From Sarcomyxa edulis (lineage: Eukaryota > Basidiomycota > Agaricomycetes > Agaricales > Mycenaceae): 64,000 bases of DNA. Position 1 is the first letter of the stretch; each line of letters opens with the position of its first letter. Shown here in pieces: positions 43,891-55,849 of this stretch. Both the position numbers and the translations under genes were made by a program. The stretch covers positions 124,001-188,000 of the forward strand of contig QUOL01000024.1 in NCBI GenBank assembly GCA_009761415.1, given 5' to 3'. Under the pieces are notes generated by a model that saw only the letters and a program-made list of their open reading frames with translations, was not told the DNA's origin and ran no database searches.

Positions 43891-45975
43891 TCACCTAAAA
43901 TTAGAAGCATACGGAGCATAGGAAGCATAGTATGGAGCCCTAGCTTGATACTGGTACAAAGTCTGGAAAGGAGACCAAAGGTACGTGGGTTGTGGATAGT
44001 ATGCACCGTAGGTCCAAGGTTGCGCATAGTTGTTGGGCCAGAAGGCAGGCGGCTGCCACTGTTGCCAGTTGGCATCAAGATGAGGGAGCGTGGGACGTGT
44101 ATTTAGATTGAATGTAGGCAAGTACGAGCGAGTCAGAGCCGAGGGCGGAGCCAGAGCCGGATGTAATCGTGGTGGGACGACTATGCCACGGCTGGGGAAT
44201 GCAGGTTGGTTGATGACAGGCCGCGGAATTTCTGCCCGTCTTCGCACCCGTTCCATGTCTTCCACCATTTGGCCTACCTCGAGGGAATTGCATGGTGGAT
44301 TCTTCAGGCATGTTCCAGTAGGGGTAGCATGCGCTATCAAAGGAGTGAATATCATGATCCTCTTGATGCAAGAAGAACGCACAGCCGCATTTGAAACAAA
44401 AGTGTGCCCCACAAGTGCAGGCGATATGATTGCAACCTTGAGTACGTTCCACGACGGCCTGAGCATCACGGTAAGTATGACGTCTCTTAACAGTTGTATA
44501 TTCGACTTTACTCACATGGCAGCCAGGGCAACGACGCCAGTTCTTTGCCTATAGAATGAGTTATAAGACAGATGTGATATAGCGGTCGATCTGAAGATGC
44601 CATACTATAACTAATTTTAAGAATGATAGGTCGTCGGGGGAACGTTCGTCAGGGGGGAGGGCCTGTATATCAGATAGACATTATTGAGGATTGCCTTCGG
44701 CTGTTGACAACATCTGATTCGACACACCTGAAATTCTGCGCAAGTTAGATCTGAGAACGGGGATCATATAACTGTAAGCATTCATCGAGGAAGTTCACCA
44801 CGTCAGGGGGACGTACTCTGATGCCACACAACTCGACAGGAGACACAGATTGCTTGGTGGCAAGCCGGGCATGTTGCATGTGCGAGATGTTCATTGGGAT
44901 GTGCTTCTATCAGAGCAGAACATCTAGAATTAGGACAGTATAGCCGTGGAGTGGCGTCAAGCAGCTTTTGATGATACTGCGTGGTCGCGTGAGTCCACAG
45001 CCTTGAGCTCTAGGATATCTTGCGACTCACCCAAAGGTCCATACACTTCTGATCCAATATCTTCCGCGCGGTACCATCTTGAATCCCATCGACCCAGTCT
45101 GCGCGCGTGCACTCTGGGCATCCGATGGGAAAGACCCCTCCGTTGGCTTTTCCTTGACCGTTACCTTGAGGATCCAATTTGCTCTTAATATAGTTGGCGA
45201 TGCAATCGAGACAATAACCATGCCATTTAGGACAAGGGAGACGAATTCCATACGGTATTGCACATGAAGGATCACCATATTTGGAAGCTTTGATAGGTGA
45301 GCGAGCCATTCGAAACGGTTCAAAACAGATCCCACAGGTTAGAGTAGAATTCATAGCTTGAGGAGACCCCGAAAAATTTGACGAAGCTGTGAGATATTCC
45401 ATTTGTGAACCACAATAATTGAACGAAAAGAAGAGATCGCGTACCTCGCACATTGGTGTCATCAAAAGCTCGGGTCTTGGCCTTGTCTCTCCACTCTGTC
45501 CTATGATCATTGTGTCGGCGCTCTCCCTGTTGTGAGACCTTTGTTGTCAGAAGGTTCAAGGCGTCGGTATGTGACTCACCAGGATTTCGTTGGGTACTCT
45601 GCTTCCTAGGAGGCTTCAAAAGACAATAGATCTTTGTGTGAGTGCATAGACGACAGTGTCATGAATTATTGTTTACCTCTTAGCATCCACATGCTGATCG
45701 ATTTCTATCCCGAAGTCAAGATTGCACTGAAGCCTCTTCGCGAACTCTGCATCAAGCGCGAGTTGCATTTCTCGACTGTAAGATGTAGGGGGGCGAGCGT
45801 ATACAGATTCTCCAGTGTGGAAGTCGTGTAAGGGGGTAAACCTGTTGCGACTGAACATAGTGAGTAAGTAAGTTGGGCCAGAGAGATCGTGTTGGCAAGG
45901 TGCGATCTCAAACTTAAGGCCTTTTAAAAGTTGCTCACGAAGCAGCGCCGCACCCACGCGGAAGTTTCCTCTCAC
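43891..45975 (-). CDS. RBR E3 ubiquitin ligase 2
   Basis: The start is 45975 (MRGNFRVGAALLREQLLKGL). An N-terminal exon contains LALDAEFAKRLQ, a motif shared with RBR 1 (LMLDAEFARRLQ). RING1 is CGICFEPFRMARSP...CPKWHGYCLDC...CPEC, followed by ADWVDGIQDGTARKILDQKC. Then come the IBR (LYCPNSRCSAL...CPACHQAICVSC) and RING2 (WRRCPGC...VERTQGCNHIACTCGAHFC, then FKCG) with the catalytic-site GCNHxxC. The C-terminus is low-complexity and rich in Pro, Tyr, Gln and Trp (QPWTYGAYYPQPTYLW), without the C2H2 finger of RBR 1. It is intact as far as I can join it, with about nine introns. Predicted role: ubiquitin ligase with an unknown target. Confidence 0.84.
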
Positions 45976-46794
45976 TCATAGCCACATCACCTTGCCTCAC
46001 TTTTTGAGCTTCTTGACTTCTTTGCAGCGTCTGGATATGGGTTTATCTGTTTACCACATTTTAGAAACTCTCGTTATTCACGGTACCTTGCACCTTTCCT
46101 AATCAACAGCCCCTTCTTCACTCGTTAGTGTCTTAGAACGCAACTGATATCCACGTGTAGGAAGAACGGAGATGCGAAGAAGCAATACGGAGATCGGAGC
46201 TTTGAACGGTGTGGGGATTGATGTTGAACTTCGGCTTTGGAGACCCGATGCCCAGGGCAAGGGCAACTAGATACACTGGAAAGACCATATTGTAAGGGAC
46301 ATATCTAGACTAATGGGTTAATTGCAACATGCTTACCGATCTTCCTCCACAGCTTCTATGATTGAGGCGGTTTTCCTAGTACTAATAAGTACGGGATCAA
46401 ACTTCGAAGACACGGCATTTGGTCAAATTTTCTTAAGTTGAGGATGATGTTAGTGGGGGCCATATGGCGTTTGTGAGTACAAGAGCGTGTTGCTCAGACG
46501 AAGAAGATACGAGTCGGGATTAAGTACAATTGAGATTTCGAAATTGATTGAACGAGTCACAGACACGACACGTCACGATGTCACGATGTCAAAGCCGTGT
46601 GATCCAAATAGACACAACCGGCATGTGGCCTTGATGTGACCCACGCGACATTCTCAAGACGCGTCAGTTTATGCAAAGATGAAGCTGTTAGGTCGTTCAG
46701 AGTATGTATTCAGAAAAGCGACAGTAATGGCATGATGATATACATAATAATGTAAGTACATAGTGAACTCATATGTTTGAGACCTTCCATAAAA
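45976..46794. promoter_or_regulatory. Upstream region of RBR 2
   Basis: The element tacggagatcggag (46188-46201) recurs upstream of RBR 3 at 49260-49273, at comparable distances from the start codons (about 215 and 270 bases). A gacgcgtcag element lies at 46658-46667. No gene is seen. Confidence 0.45.
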
Positions 46795-48989
46795 TCAAAA
46801 ATCAATGTCCATATTTATTAAGATCTCCGCATCGGTAACCTGAACGCGATAGTTGACCTCAGGCTGAGGGATGCCTTCATAGTGCTGGAAGTTCTGCAGG
46901 TGCGCAAAATCCCGTGGTGCCACATCACCTCTTAGGTGTGGGCCAGGAGCCCTCGGCCTACGGGGGACTGCTAAGGCCCTCGGCCTTATGCGTTCCTGCT
47001 CGTCCACAATGTCATCATCGAAGAGTTGGCACGGCGGATTGCGCAAACATCTCCCAAGCGGGTTAGCAAACGCTGAAAAATATTCGTGAACTTTTGGGAC
47101 CATTGAACAGGAAGAGTGGTACGTACAACCGCATCGGATACAGAAATGTGCCCCACATTTGCACGTCATATGGTTGCAACCCTCAGTGCGTTCCACAACA
47201 ATCTAAAAGGTACAGCATCAATGAGTGTCACAATTTTCATGAGACGAGACGCACCGAACAGTTGGGACAACGGCGCCAGTTGTTTGCCTATGCATAAGTG
47301 TAGAGTCAGTACTCAGAAAGGACATCTGGAAAGATAACACAGACCTTGGCCATTTCCAATAGCTGCCTATCTTCAGGAGAGCGCTCATCAAGCGGAAGGG
47401 CCTGGAATACCGACGGATGAGCTTAGTGTAAGCCCGGAAAACGGAAGCAACGCACTTGAAACTGTGCGCAGGTCATATCTAGATGGGAGTTTTACAAATG
47501 ATTTAGAGCACAATACACTCAAGAGTATAGAACTCACTCTGATGCCACTCAACTCGACAGGGGACGCACATCATATGATGGCAGATCGGGCATTCAGCTA
47601 GCGGTTCGCTGGGATCGTCAGGCGGTTGAACCAGGATAGAGCATTTGGGATTAGCGCAGTATAAGCGTGGCATGGAGTCGATAAGTTTTCGATGATGCTA
47701 TATTATCCAGCGTATCAGTAAACTCGAGAGACACAAAGGGCGATGCAATTACCCATAAGACCATAGACCGCTCGTCCAAAATCCTTCGAGCAGTATCATC
47801 TTGGATGCCTTGCCTCCAGTCCGCAGGTGGGCACTCTGGGCACGGAATGGGGAACACCGTACCGTTGGTGTCGTCAACACCTCGCCCTTCAGGATCCAGC
47901 TTACTATGAATATGTTTGGTGATGCAATCAAGACAATAACCGTGTGTCTTTGGACAAGGGAGACGGAGTCCATAAGATAATCCAGTGGAGGAATTGCCAG
48001 CTAGGGTAGCAGCAATAGGCGAACATATGTTTCGAAATTGTTCAAAGCATATCCCGCATGTTGGGTGATGGGTCAGATATCTGGCTTCGAGACCGCCCGA
48101 AGGTTCCGGGTTACCTGTGCGTGTCGTAGTAAGCCTTTCCGACGATGAATATAAATTCAACACACCTTGTCCTTGTGTCCTATCACGAACTCGTGATGCT
48201 TTCTCTTCGGCTCGAGGACGCTGTTAAACCATCGGTTTGGATTCGGATGCGTTCAGTCTCGATATCAATGAAGAATCGTACATGCAAAATACCACTTGAA
48301 CAGTATGGTCCGTTATGAGTATTCCTCAGAGTAACACCCAGAGTATTTTGAAGAACGGTACACTGAGGACACTTCATACGGGAAGGAGATATTGTGTCGC
48401 CCATGTCTTTGACTGGCTGGGCTACGCATCGATGACACAACACATGCCACCGTAGGCATGCGTACATATGAGATTCGCGTGCGGACCTTGAACATCTAGC
48501 GCATCTCATATGCGAAGAGATATCTTTGGGTTATGGTTTGGTGAATCTGGCACCGTAGCTTGAGACGAAGTGAAGATGGAAATGTTCATACCTGACTCTG
48601 TGTCTTGGTTGGCACCGTTGACTCGGGGTTGTCGCGCCTTACCTCCAAACCTATCCGTTGCGCCGTCTTGAGCCCTCACATCCGTGTTGACCGCCTGTAA
48701 TATAACTGTGAAGTAGGAATCACGATCACAAGTGTTTACGACCTACCGTCGTATCATTTACACGACGACCCTTTGTAGCATCTGGATGACTATCTGCGTG
48801 AAGCCTTCGGCCACGATCTGAATTGAGTGAATGGTGAGCATCACGCCAGTCTCTCAAAACAGAGAATGGATGGGACGTACCTTGAAGGAAGGACTCTGCA
48901 TCGCGGTGGCTTCGCAGCTCCTCGTTCTGCAACGTGTTCCCGCTGAAAGACTGCTTGAATCCAGTACGATCATCGCCATGAGTAGCCAT
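46795..48989 (-). CDS. RBR E3 ubiquitin ligase 3 with an additional N-terminal C3HC4 RING
   Basis: The start is 48989 (MATHGDDRTGFKQSFSGNTL). After about 130 polar, disordered residues, an exon from 48526 gives SSHMRCARCSRSARESHMYA, then CLRWHVLCHRC and MKCPQC. The spacing C-x2-C-x11-C-x3-H-x2-C-x2-C-x19-C-x2-C fits a RING exactly. A linker (ILHVRFFIDIETERIRIQT) leads to the standard RBR: RING1 CGICFEQFRNI...CPKTHGYCLDC...CPEC, IBR YCANPKCSILV...CPICHHMMCVPC, and RING2 WRRCPNCSVIVERTEGCNHM followed by TCKCGAHFCIRCG. The C-terminus ends TDAEILINMDIDF. The frame across the N-terminal junction was checked at 48526/48585 and stays open, so this is one gene rather than two. Closest relative here is RBR 2. 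Confidence 0.83.
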
Positions 48990-50193
48990 GATGCTAGACT
49001 AGCAAATTGACTCTGTAGAACGAATCTCTCTTTTAAAGCACGCTACACCCACAATAAGAAAGAATTATCACTCACCAGGTATGGCCCAACTTCGGTATAG
49101 TTGGCACTGCACCACATTTTCGAACCTACAGCAGAGGGAAGTATTGTTCCATGCCGGTTCTTGATCAGCAGACTTTTCTTTGCTAACAATCAGCGCACCA
49201 AGAATGGCTGTATCAGGAACGTGTCAGACCCATGTACTGTGTGAGCACGGAGAAGTGGTATACGGAGATCGGAGTCTTGTGTCAAACATAATTAGAATAG
49301 ACACTGATATACAGCGCTGAGAAGACTGCCATGATTCGATGTGAAGACGGAGGTTCAAAGGAAGGTGATTATGATTCGCGCTAGAACCCTCTCAGAAAGC
49401 TCGAGGCTTGCAAAATATCGCACGGCGTTCACGATGGGCGCATGATGTGGCATGTAATTCTCAGTTCCCAAGGAGTAAGGCTGTCCTCGTGAACATTATG
49501 GTTGAGGTTGAATACAAGGCGACACGAGGCGGCAGCTTGGTAGGCGCTTTTGTTCTGCTCGGCATTGCGACCAAGAACAACAACATGAGATAAAACAAGC
49601 AGACGACGAGAAGCTAAACTCACAAGGGACCATGTAAACGCCAGGAAGCCTCGCGCAGCCAACAATTGAGGCTATACGAAGTCTCAATACCTGCGGACAC
49701 AGCAAGACGGCTGGAAAACATGCGAGGAAAGCTGGGCAACATGATAATCGAGTCTAATCGAGTGCTTGCAAAGAAAGTAGACCCTGCAGAATCAATGCAC
49801 TTCAGTCAAACTTCAGTTCACCCAGACCTGCGCTGGTTCAGATCTTGTAGATAACTTCCAAACTGCACTCGGAGTCGCTCGTATCATGATTCATTACTGG
49901 GCATTTTTTTTAGCATTTTTGAGTTGATTTCCATAGATATTACAAAAACTCGCCTGGGTAAATATGCTCGCAGATGTCTCAGATCAATGTCTGGATACAA
50001 AAGAATATCGCCATGTTGGCCCTAGTGGTCAAGGGCAGGCTGGTGGATGGTCTTGGGTCCGTGCCATATCAGAGCGGACTTTCAAGCTGAAGTTGTCCAA
50101 TTATTCACAAAGTTCAACTTTTGAAAGTCGCGTCTTTCACTTTCTCTCTCATCTCTTCTTTCTTTCCTCCCACATCCCACCCACGATACAAAA
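48990..50193. other. Intergenic region between divergent RBR 3 and the PARP-type zinc-finger gene
   Basis: About 1.2 kb without a supported gene. It contains the RBR 3 promoter, with tacggagatcggag shared with RBR 2. At its right end is a pyrimidine-rich leader (tttcactttctctctcatct) just before the next ATG, as in other strongly expressed fungal genes. Confidence 0.4.
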
Positions 50194-51909
50194 ATGTCCG
50201 ACAAAAAAAGTGGATATCGTCTCGAATACGCTTCTTCTGCTCGAGCTGGTTGTAAAGGTGTGTACAATTGAAGTGCTATCTAAAATCTAAATCTGATTAT
50301 CTCAATTCACCTCAGGCCCAAAACCATGCGCCGGTATGATCTTTTGTCTTTTGGCGCGATGCCACGGTATTATCTGGCCCTAATCACTCTCCTCGTCATC
50401 TCTCGTCAGGTAACAAGATCGCTAAAGGTGAACTTCGAGTCGGTAGCATAGTTGATTTCAGAGGCAACACCTCTTTGTGCGTATCCATCTCCTCCGTTTA
50501 TGAAAATCGACGCGTCTCTAATGGAGTGGCATCTAGTGCTTGGAGACATTGGGGTTGTACGACACCAAAGGTCATCACAGGCATGAAAGCCATGTTCAAC
50601 GAAGCTTCTGAACTTGATGGATACGAAGATCTCACGCCTGAGGATCAGGAGAAAGTCAACCAGGCTTGGATAGATGGGAAGGTGGCTGATGAGGATATAC
50701 CAGAGACTGCTAGGAAACCTGGTGGCGCTGCTGGGGAAGACGACGAAGAGCCGAAGAAGAAAAGAGCTGCGCCTAAGAAGAAGGCGGAGGATGCTGACGG
50801 GGACGAGGAGGAGAAACCGAAAAAGAGAGCTGCTCCAAAGAAAAAGGCGGAGAAGGACGAAGAAAAGGACGCTGATGAGGAGAAACCAACGAAGAAAAGG
50901 GTGGCCAAGTCCAAGGTTTGTTCCTTCATCTTGCTGTAATATCCCACCATCAAATACTGAATGACTTCCCAGAAGGCCGACGGAGATGACGGAGATGCCG
51001 CGGATGCGGATCAAGACGCAGAAGAAAAACCAAAGAAACGGGCGGCCAAAGCCAAGGTTCGTTCTTTCTTCCGTCTGACCACTTCTTCATGGTGACTGAC
51101 CGTCAAATCACAGAAGGCTGACGATGACGAAGAGCCCGCCAAGAAACCTCCCGCTCGTGCATCTCGTGCAGCCAAGGTCCGTTCCTCACCTCCCTCTCCC
51201 TCCGTCGTCCTGGTCTTTCCTGATCACTGTTCCATCTCCCACAGAAAGCCGCCATCGTCGAGGACGATGACGAAGATGAGGAAGAAAAGCCTAAGAAAAA
51301 ACGTGCACCTCCCAAGAAAGCCGCCGCCGAGAAGAAGGAGAAGGCTCCTCCCAAGAAACGTGTATCGAAGAAAAAGGTACGTCGCATCATCTCGCGCTCG
51401 CGATGTATGCTATGAGTTATTCCTCACTAATGCTTCCTTACTCTAGGACGAGGCTGAGGACGAAGAGTCTGGCGAAGACTTCACAAAGGAAATCAACGCT
51501 GTTGGGCCGGATGCGGATGATGATGATGATGAACCAGAAGAGGAGAAGCCCAAGAAGAAGGCTGCTCCCAAGAAAGCTGCTGCCGAAAAGAAAGAGAAGG
51601 CCCCCGTAGAGAAAAAGCCGAGGGCACCACCTAAGAAGAGGGTGTCCAAGAAGGTTCGTGGTTCATCCTATCTTTCGTTCCTGCATTTCTCTGATTGTTT
51701 CCCACCTTCTATAGGACGAAGAGGCTGACGAGGCTGACAACGACGCCAAGGACGCTGAAGAGGATTCCCAAGACAGCAGCGGTTCCAAGAAGCGCAAACG
51801 GCCTGCAAGCACTGCGAAGCCAGCTTCAAAGAGAGCCAAACCCGCGTCTCGCGCGAAGAAGAGTAAGGAGGTCGTGGAAGAGGACGATGATGATGCGATG
51901 GAGGAATAG
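50194..51909 (+). CDS. PARP-type zinc-finger protein with a long Lys/Glu-rich tail
   Basis: Starts MSDKKSGYRLEYASSARAGC at 50194. Exons 50194-50257, 50316-50333 (an 18-nt micro-exon), about 50409-50477 and from 50540 join to GCKGPKPCAGNKIAKGELRV, GSIVDFRGNTSF and WRHWGC. This is a zf-PARP fold with ligands C, C, H and C. The usual CxxC is here CxxxxC. TPKVITGMKAMFNEASELDG and LTPEDQEKVNQAW follow. The remaining 330 residues are repeats of EEKPKKKRAAPKKKA type, interrupted by small in-frame introns, ending in EDDDDAMEE. There is no PARP catalytic domain. Related small zf-PARP proteins in fungi are thought to bind DNA breaks or chromatin. The charged tail would suit nucleic acid or histone contact. 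Function is inferred. Confidence 0.86.
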
Positions 51910-52774
51910 GCGCATCTCCCCTCTGTGCTACGTCCTTTATGCTTACTTGTGCGCCGCCGTGGTACCTTATCTGCCTGTCTGTCCTCTCTTCCTGGTTGTT
52001 ATTGTTCACGCCCATTGACGTTATTTTTCCTCTTACTCACTCGCTGTGTACTGCTGTATCATCATTCATTATTCTCATAATTGTCTGCTTGCCTTTATGA
52101 ATTCACGACTGCTTGGAACGCTTGCGGCTTGTGTGAAACCACTTCGAGTTTTTTTTTTGTGAGCCAGTCGATTCGAGTGAACGCCGATCTTACCTTCTAT
52201 ATCGGGAAAGACAATTCCTATTTTGGGACACCAAAGAATGTTGACGCTCGGGGCGATCTCGATTGTTTTTTTCTCGCTCATCGGATATTCGAGCTATCCT
52301 CGTTTACACAGATCCTCAATCCATCCATTAAATCAAGCATCTTCCTTTATTCGAAACGGTCGTTCAATACGAGAACACTGGGGAACAGTGGGGATCAAGT
52401 GGGGATTTTTCAGGTCCTCATCTTGTGAAAGATCTTGAGAAATTATGACCAGATTCAGGACGTATCAGAGACCACGACCGCTTATGCTCGCGGACGTACA
52501 ATCGCAACGGGAGGTGATAGTATCGCTATCCAGCAAGATAGATGTTGGAAGAAACGAAATCCGGGGACCGATCGATCAAGCGCGTAATTTGATTTACATA
52601 ATTTATTCACATGCTTGTCGAAACTCCATCCAAGTCTTTGCTTCGTCCTGCTTGACTTGTGGACACCATTCATAACTTTACCATTCATCAACGAGACAAC
52701 CAGTAAGAAGACCACCTCCGTCAAAGAGGGCGCCGAAGTACTAGGAAAATCAGGGTGGGTAACCGCTGGCAGCC
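51910..52774. other. Intergenic region between two plus-strand genes
   Basis: Contains the 3' UTR of the zf-PARP gene and the promoter of the ABC transporter. Open frames (for example 52081-52428) are T-rich and show no coding features. Confidence 0.4.
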
Positions 52775-55614
52775 ATGCAAAATCGTTTCGTCACAAATCG
52801 CACCCAAATCACCTTCCTTCTCGCTACAATCATACTCTTACGGTCTAAATTGATCTCAATTCCAGAAGGGATCCTTTCTCAACTCAACCTAGTCTCCAAA
52901 GGAAAACGTCTTACGCCCGACGAACTCTCAGACGTCTTGCAGCAGCTCTACATCAAAGAACCAGATGGCACCAAAACCCTTCTCGTTCCTTATCGAGACA
53001 GAGTTTCAAAGGCGTGTATCCGGTCTATCATTCCTTTCCTTGATTGAAGTCTGACCTCAAGCAGGTCCCAATTCACCTAACCTCCAAGAACAAATTTGCC
53101 TCAGACACACCTTACTTTCCCCCTCTTCCAAACTCCTCTAAATCGAAACCAAACATCGACATCGCCTTCCTCCGTCAACTTCGCGCGATCTTATTCCGAA
53201 TCTCATTTCCTTCGATTCGCTCTAGAGAGACTCTTCTTGTTCTCCTTCACTCCTTCTTCCTAGTCTCGAGAACCGTCCTCAGCGTCGCCGTCGCGAGACT
53301 AGACGGGCGTATTGTCCGCGATCTCGTTCGTGCAGATGGTAAAGGTTTCCTCAAAGGACTCGGTCTTTGGTTTCTTCTCGCTATTCCAAGTACATATACG
53401 AATTCAATGGTGCGTACCTACCAGTGCGTGGAGTATACAATAAGTTGCCAATCAATACACATTCCCAGATTCGACACCTGCAGTCTACACTGGCTCTAAA
53501 CCTACGCACACGACTCACGCGATACACACACGACCTCTACCTCTCCTCTTTCCCTGACCTCAGATATTACCGCTCAGGTCTTGAAGGCGCAGATCAATAC
53601 CTTACCGCAGACGTCGAGGCATGGTCAGATTCACTCGCACGACTATAGTAAGTCTTCCAATTTTCTCTTTCCACACCCATCAATAGACTACTCACCGTAC
53701 TGTTGCAGCGGAAACCTCCTCAAACCAACCCTCGACATCCTCCTCTTCACATCCCAACTCTCTCGCTCCCTAGGCCTCCGCGGCACCCTCCTCCTCTTTG
53801 GGAATTACTACATCACGGTGGGCATTCTTCGTGCTGTGACACCCGCCTTTGGTAGACTCGCCGCCGTGGAAGCGAGACTGGAAGGGGAGTATCGGGCGGG
53901 GATGGGCCGGATTGGGAGGGAGGCTGAGGAGATTGCGTGGGTTGCTTTAACCTTCATATTGACATATCTATACTGATAGTCTTGGTTTCGTCCCAGGTTC
54001 TACGATGGTGGTGCGAGGGAAAGAGATATCCTTACCAGAGCGTATATGAGGTTGATCAAACATGTCAATTCCATTTACAAGGTAGGTACCCTCGGGCTTC
54101 GGCAGTGGCATTATCTCTACTTACTTTCCTATTGTCATGATAGATCCGCATCGCATACGAATGGACTGAAGACTACGTCATCAAATACCTCTGGTCTGCT
54201 GCAGGTTATGGACTCATAGCAGTTCCATTATTGTTCACTAGAACAAAACGGTCCTTGGGTATACAAACTACTGATACCGCCCCGACCACTACCTCTCTGC
54301 TACCTGTAGATGATGCTGTCGCTGGTCGTACTGAGAGTCAGCTACTCCCTTATTCTATTCATCTCGTTGTCAACTGACCAGTTGCCATCCGCTCCAGCCT
54401 ACATCTCAAACCGCCGTCTCTTATTGTCCCTCGCAGACGCCGGTGGCAGACTAATGTACGCCTACAAAGATTTATTGGAATTAGCAGGGTTGACGACGAG
54501 ATTGTATACCCTTCTTTCGACATTGCATAACCTCCCTCCTTTACCTCATAATCAAGAGGAAGATGAGATGGCGGATGATGATAATGTGATCGAACTATCG
54601 CACGTCGATGTTGGTATTCCTATTATCATCCGGGAGCAGGAAGAAGGGGAATCCGTGAGGACGGGAACCACGCTGGTGAAGGATTTATCGCTGATATTAC
54701 AGGAAGGTGATCATCTAATGATCACTGGATCGAATGGTGTTGGTAAGACGGCTGTGGCACGGGTCTTGGCAGGATTATGGGCCGCTCGGCCAGGTGGCGT
54801 GAAGCGCCCCAGCCGTCAAAACATCTTTGTTGTCCCTCAAAGAGCGTATATGGTGACTGGAAGTCTGCTCGACCAGGTTATATACCCACATTCGTATTCC
54901 GATTTTTTGGAGTCCGGGAAGACGGTGGAGGATTTGATGTCTATCCTGGACATGGTGTTCTTGGCGTATTTGCCAGAGCGGGAGGGTGGGTGGAAGACGA
55001 GGAAGGAGTGGAGGGATGTGTTAAGTGGCGGAGAGAAGCAAAGGGTGTGTCAATTCATCATCTGGTTCTTGAGAGAGAGTCGTTGATACTAATCTTATTC
55101 CGTTCATGTCATGTGGCGTACCTGTCTAGATGGGCATGGCTCGTGTGTTCTACCATAAACCCAAGTTCGCAATTTTAGACGGTGTGTTCTAGAACTCTTT
55201 TATCGATTATCATCTGTCGTGTGGACTGATGATTTCATTATTAGAATGTACGAGCGCGGTATCAAGCGACGTCGAAGGACGGATGTACGAACATGCGAAA
55301 TCACTCGGGATAACACTTATTACTATCTCTCTGCGGTTAGTCGATTACATCGTTCAAAATATTTAGTCATTCATTCTCGTGATATTTTTAGACCTTCCTT
55401 GATGAAGTATCATACCCAACTCCTCACATTAGCAGGAGACGGCTCAGGCAGTTGGACTCTATCTCGTGTGGGCACAGCGGAGGAACGGATGGAGATTGGC
55501 AGGGAGATTTCGACGTTGGAGAGTCGACTTGCTGAGGTCGATCAGTGGGAGAAACGCGTCAAGGAATTGGATGCTCTTCTCAGTGCACAGGATACTTCCA
55601 TACCCAGTATCTAA
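52775..55614 (+). CDS. Peroxisomal long-chain acyl-CoA ABC half-transporter (ABCD/Pxa type)
   Basis: Starts MQNRFVTNRTQITFLLATII at 52775. The membrane domain reads LFRISFPSIRSRETLLVLLH, LDGRIVRDLVRADGKGFLKG, NPDLRYY-type text (FPDLRYYRSGLEGADQYLT) and EAEEIAFYDGGARERDI. The last is the EAA-like loop characteristic of ABCD proteins. The nucleotide-binding domain has GSNGVGKTA (Walker A), VPQRAYM (Q loop), LSGGEKQR (signature), KFAILDECTSAVS (Walker B) and the H region (ISLRPSLMKYH). The C-terminal coiled coil (REISTLESRLAEVDQWEKRV) fits yeast Pxa1/Pxa2. Half-transporters pair to import very-long or long-chain acyl-CoA into peroxisomes for beta-oxidation. The first intron seems to use a GC donor (53012). 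Its 3' end faces the RdRP gene. Confidence 0.9.
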
Positions 55615-55849
55615 ATCCTGCCACTGACAATAATATTGTATCATTTTCTATTGTACAATTGTGGTGCTCGTTGAGCACATCAGTCGCTGTCAGATATATT
55701 GCTACACAGGCATGCAGTGGTGTTAATGTGATGGTAAATACACTAGAGTATACAAGATGTTTATCCAAAAATGAGATCAAGGTATAGATGTGGAAATATG
55801 AGATCGGAGATCTAGACAGAAAGAGATTATAGGGCGGTGAGCGGGAGGA

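Noticed and set aside
48183..48989. A separate RING gene upstream of RBR 3
   Set aside because: The exons join in frame through the intron 48585-48527 into the RING and on into the RBR, with no stop between them.
20527..49273. Secondary-metabolite gene cluster
   Set aside because: No polyketide synthase, peptide synthetase, terpene cyclase or P450 motifs occur. The lone SDR lies far away beside the Snf2 gene.
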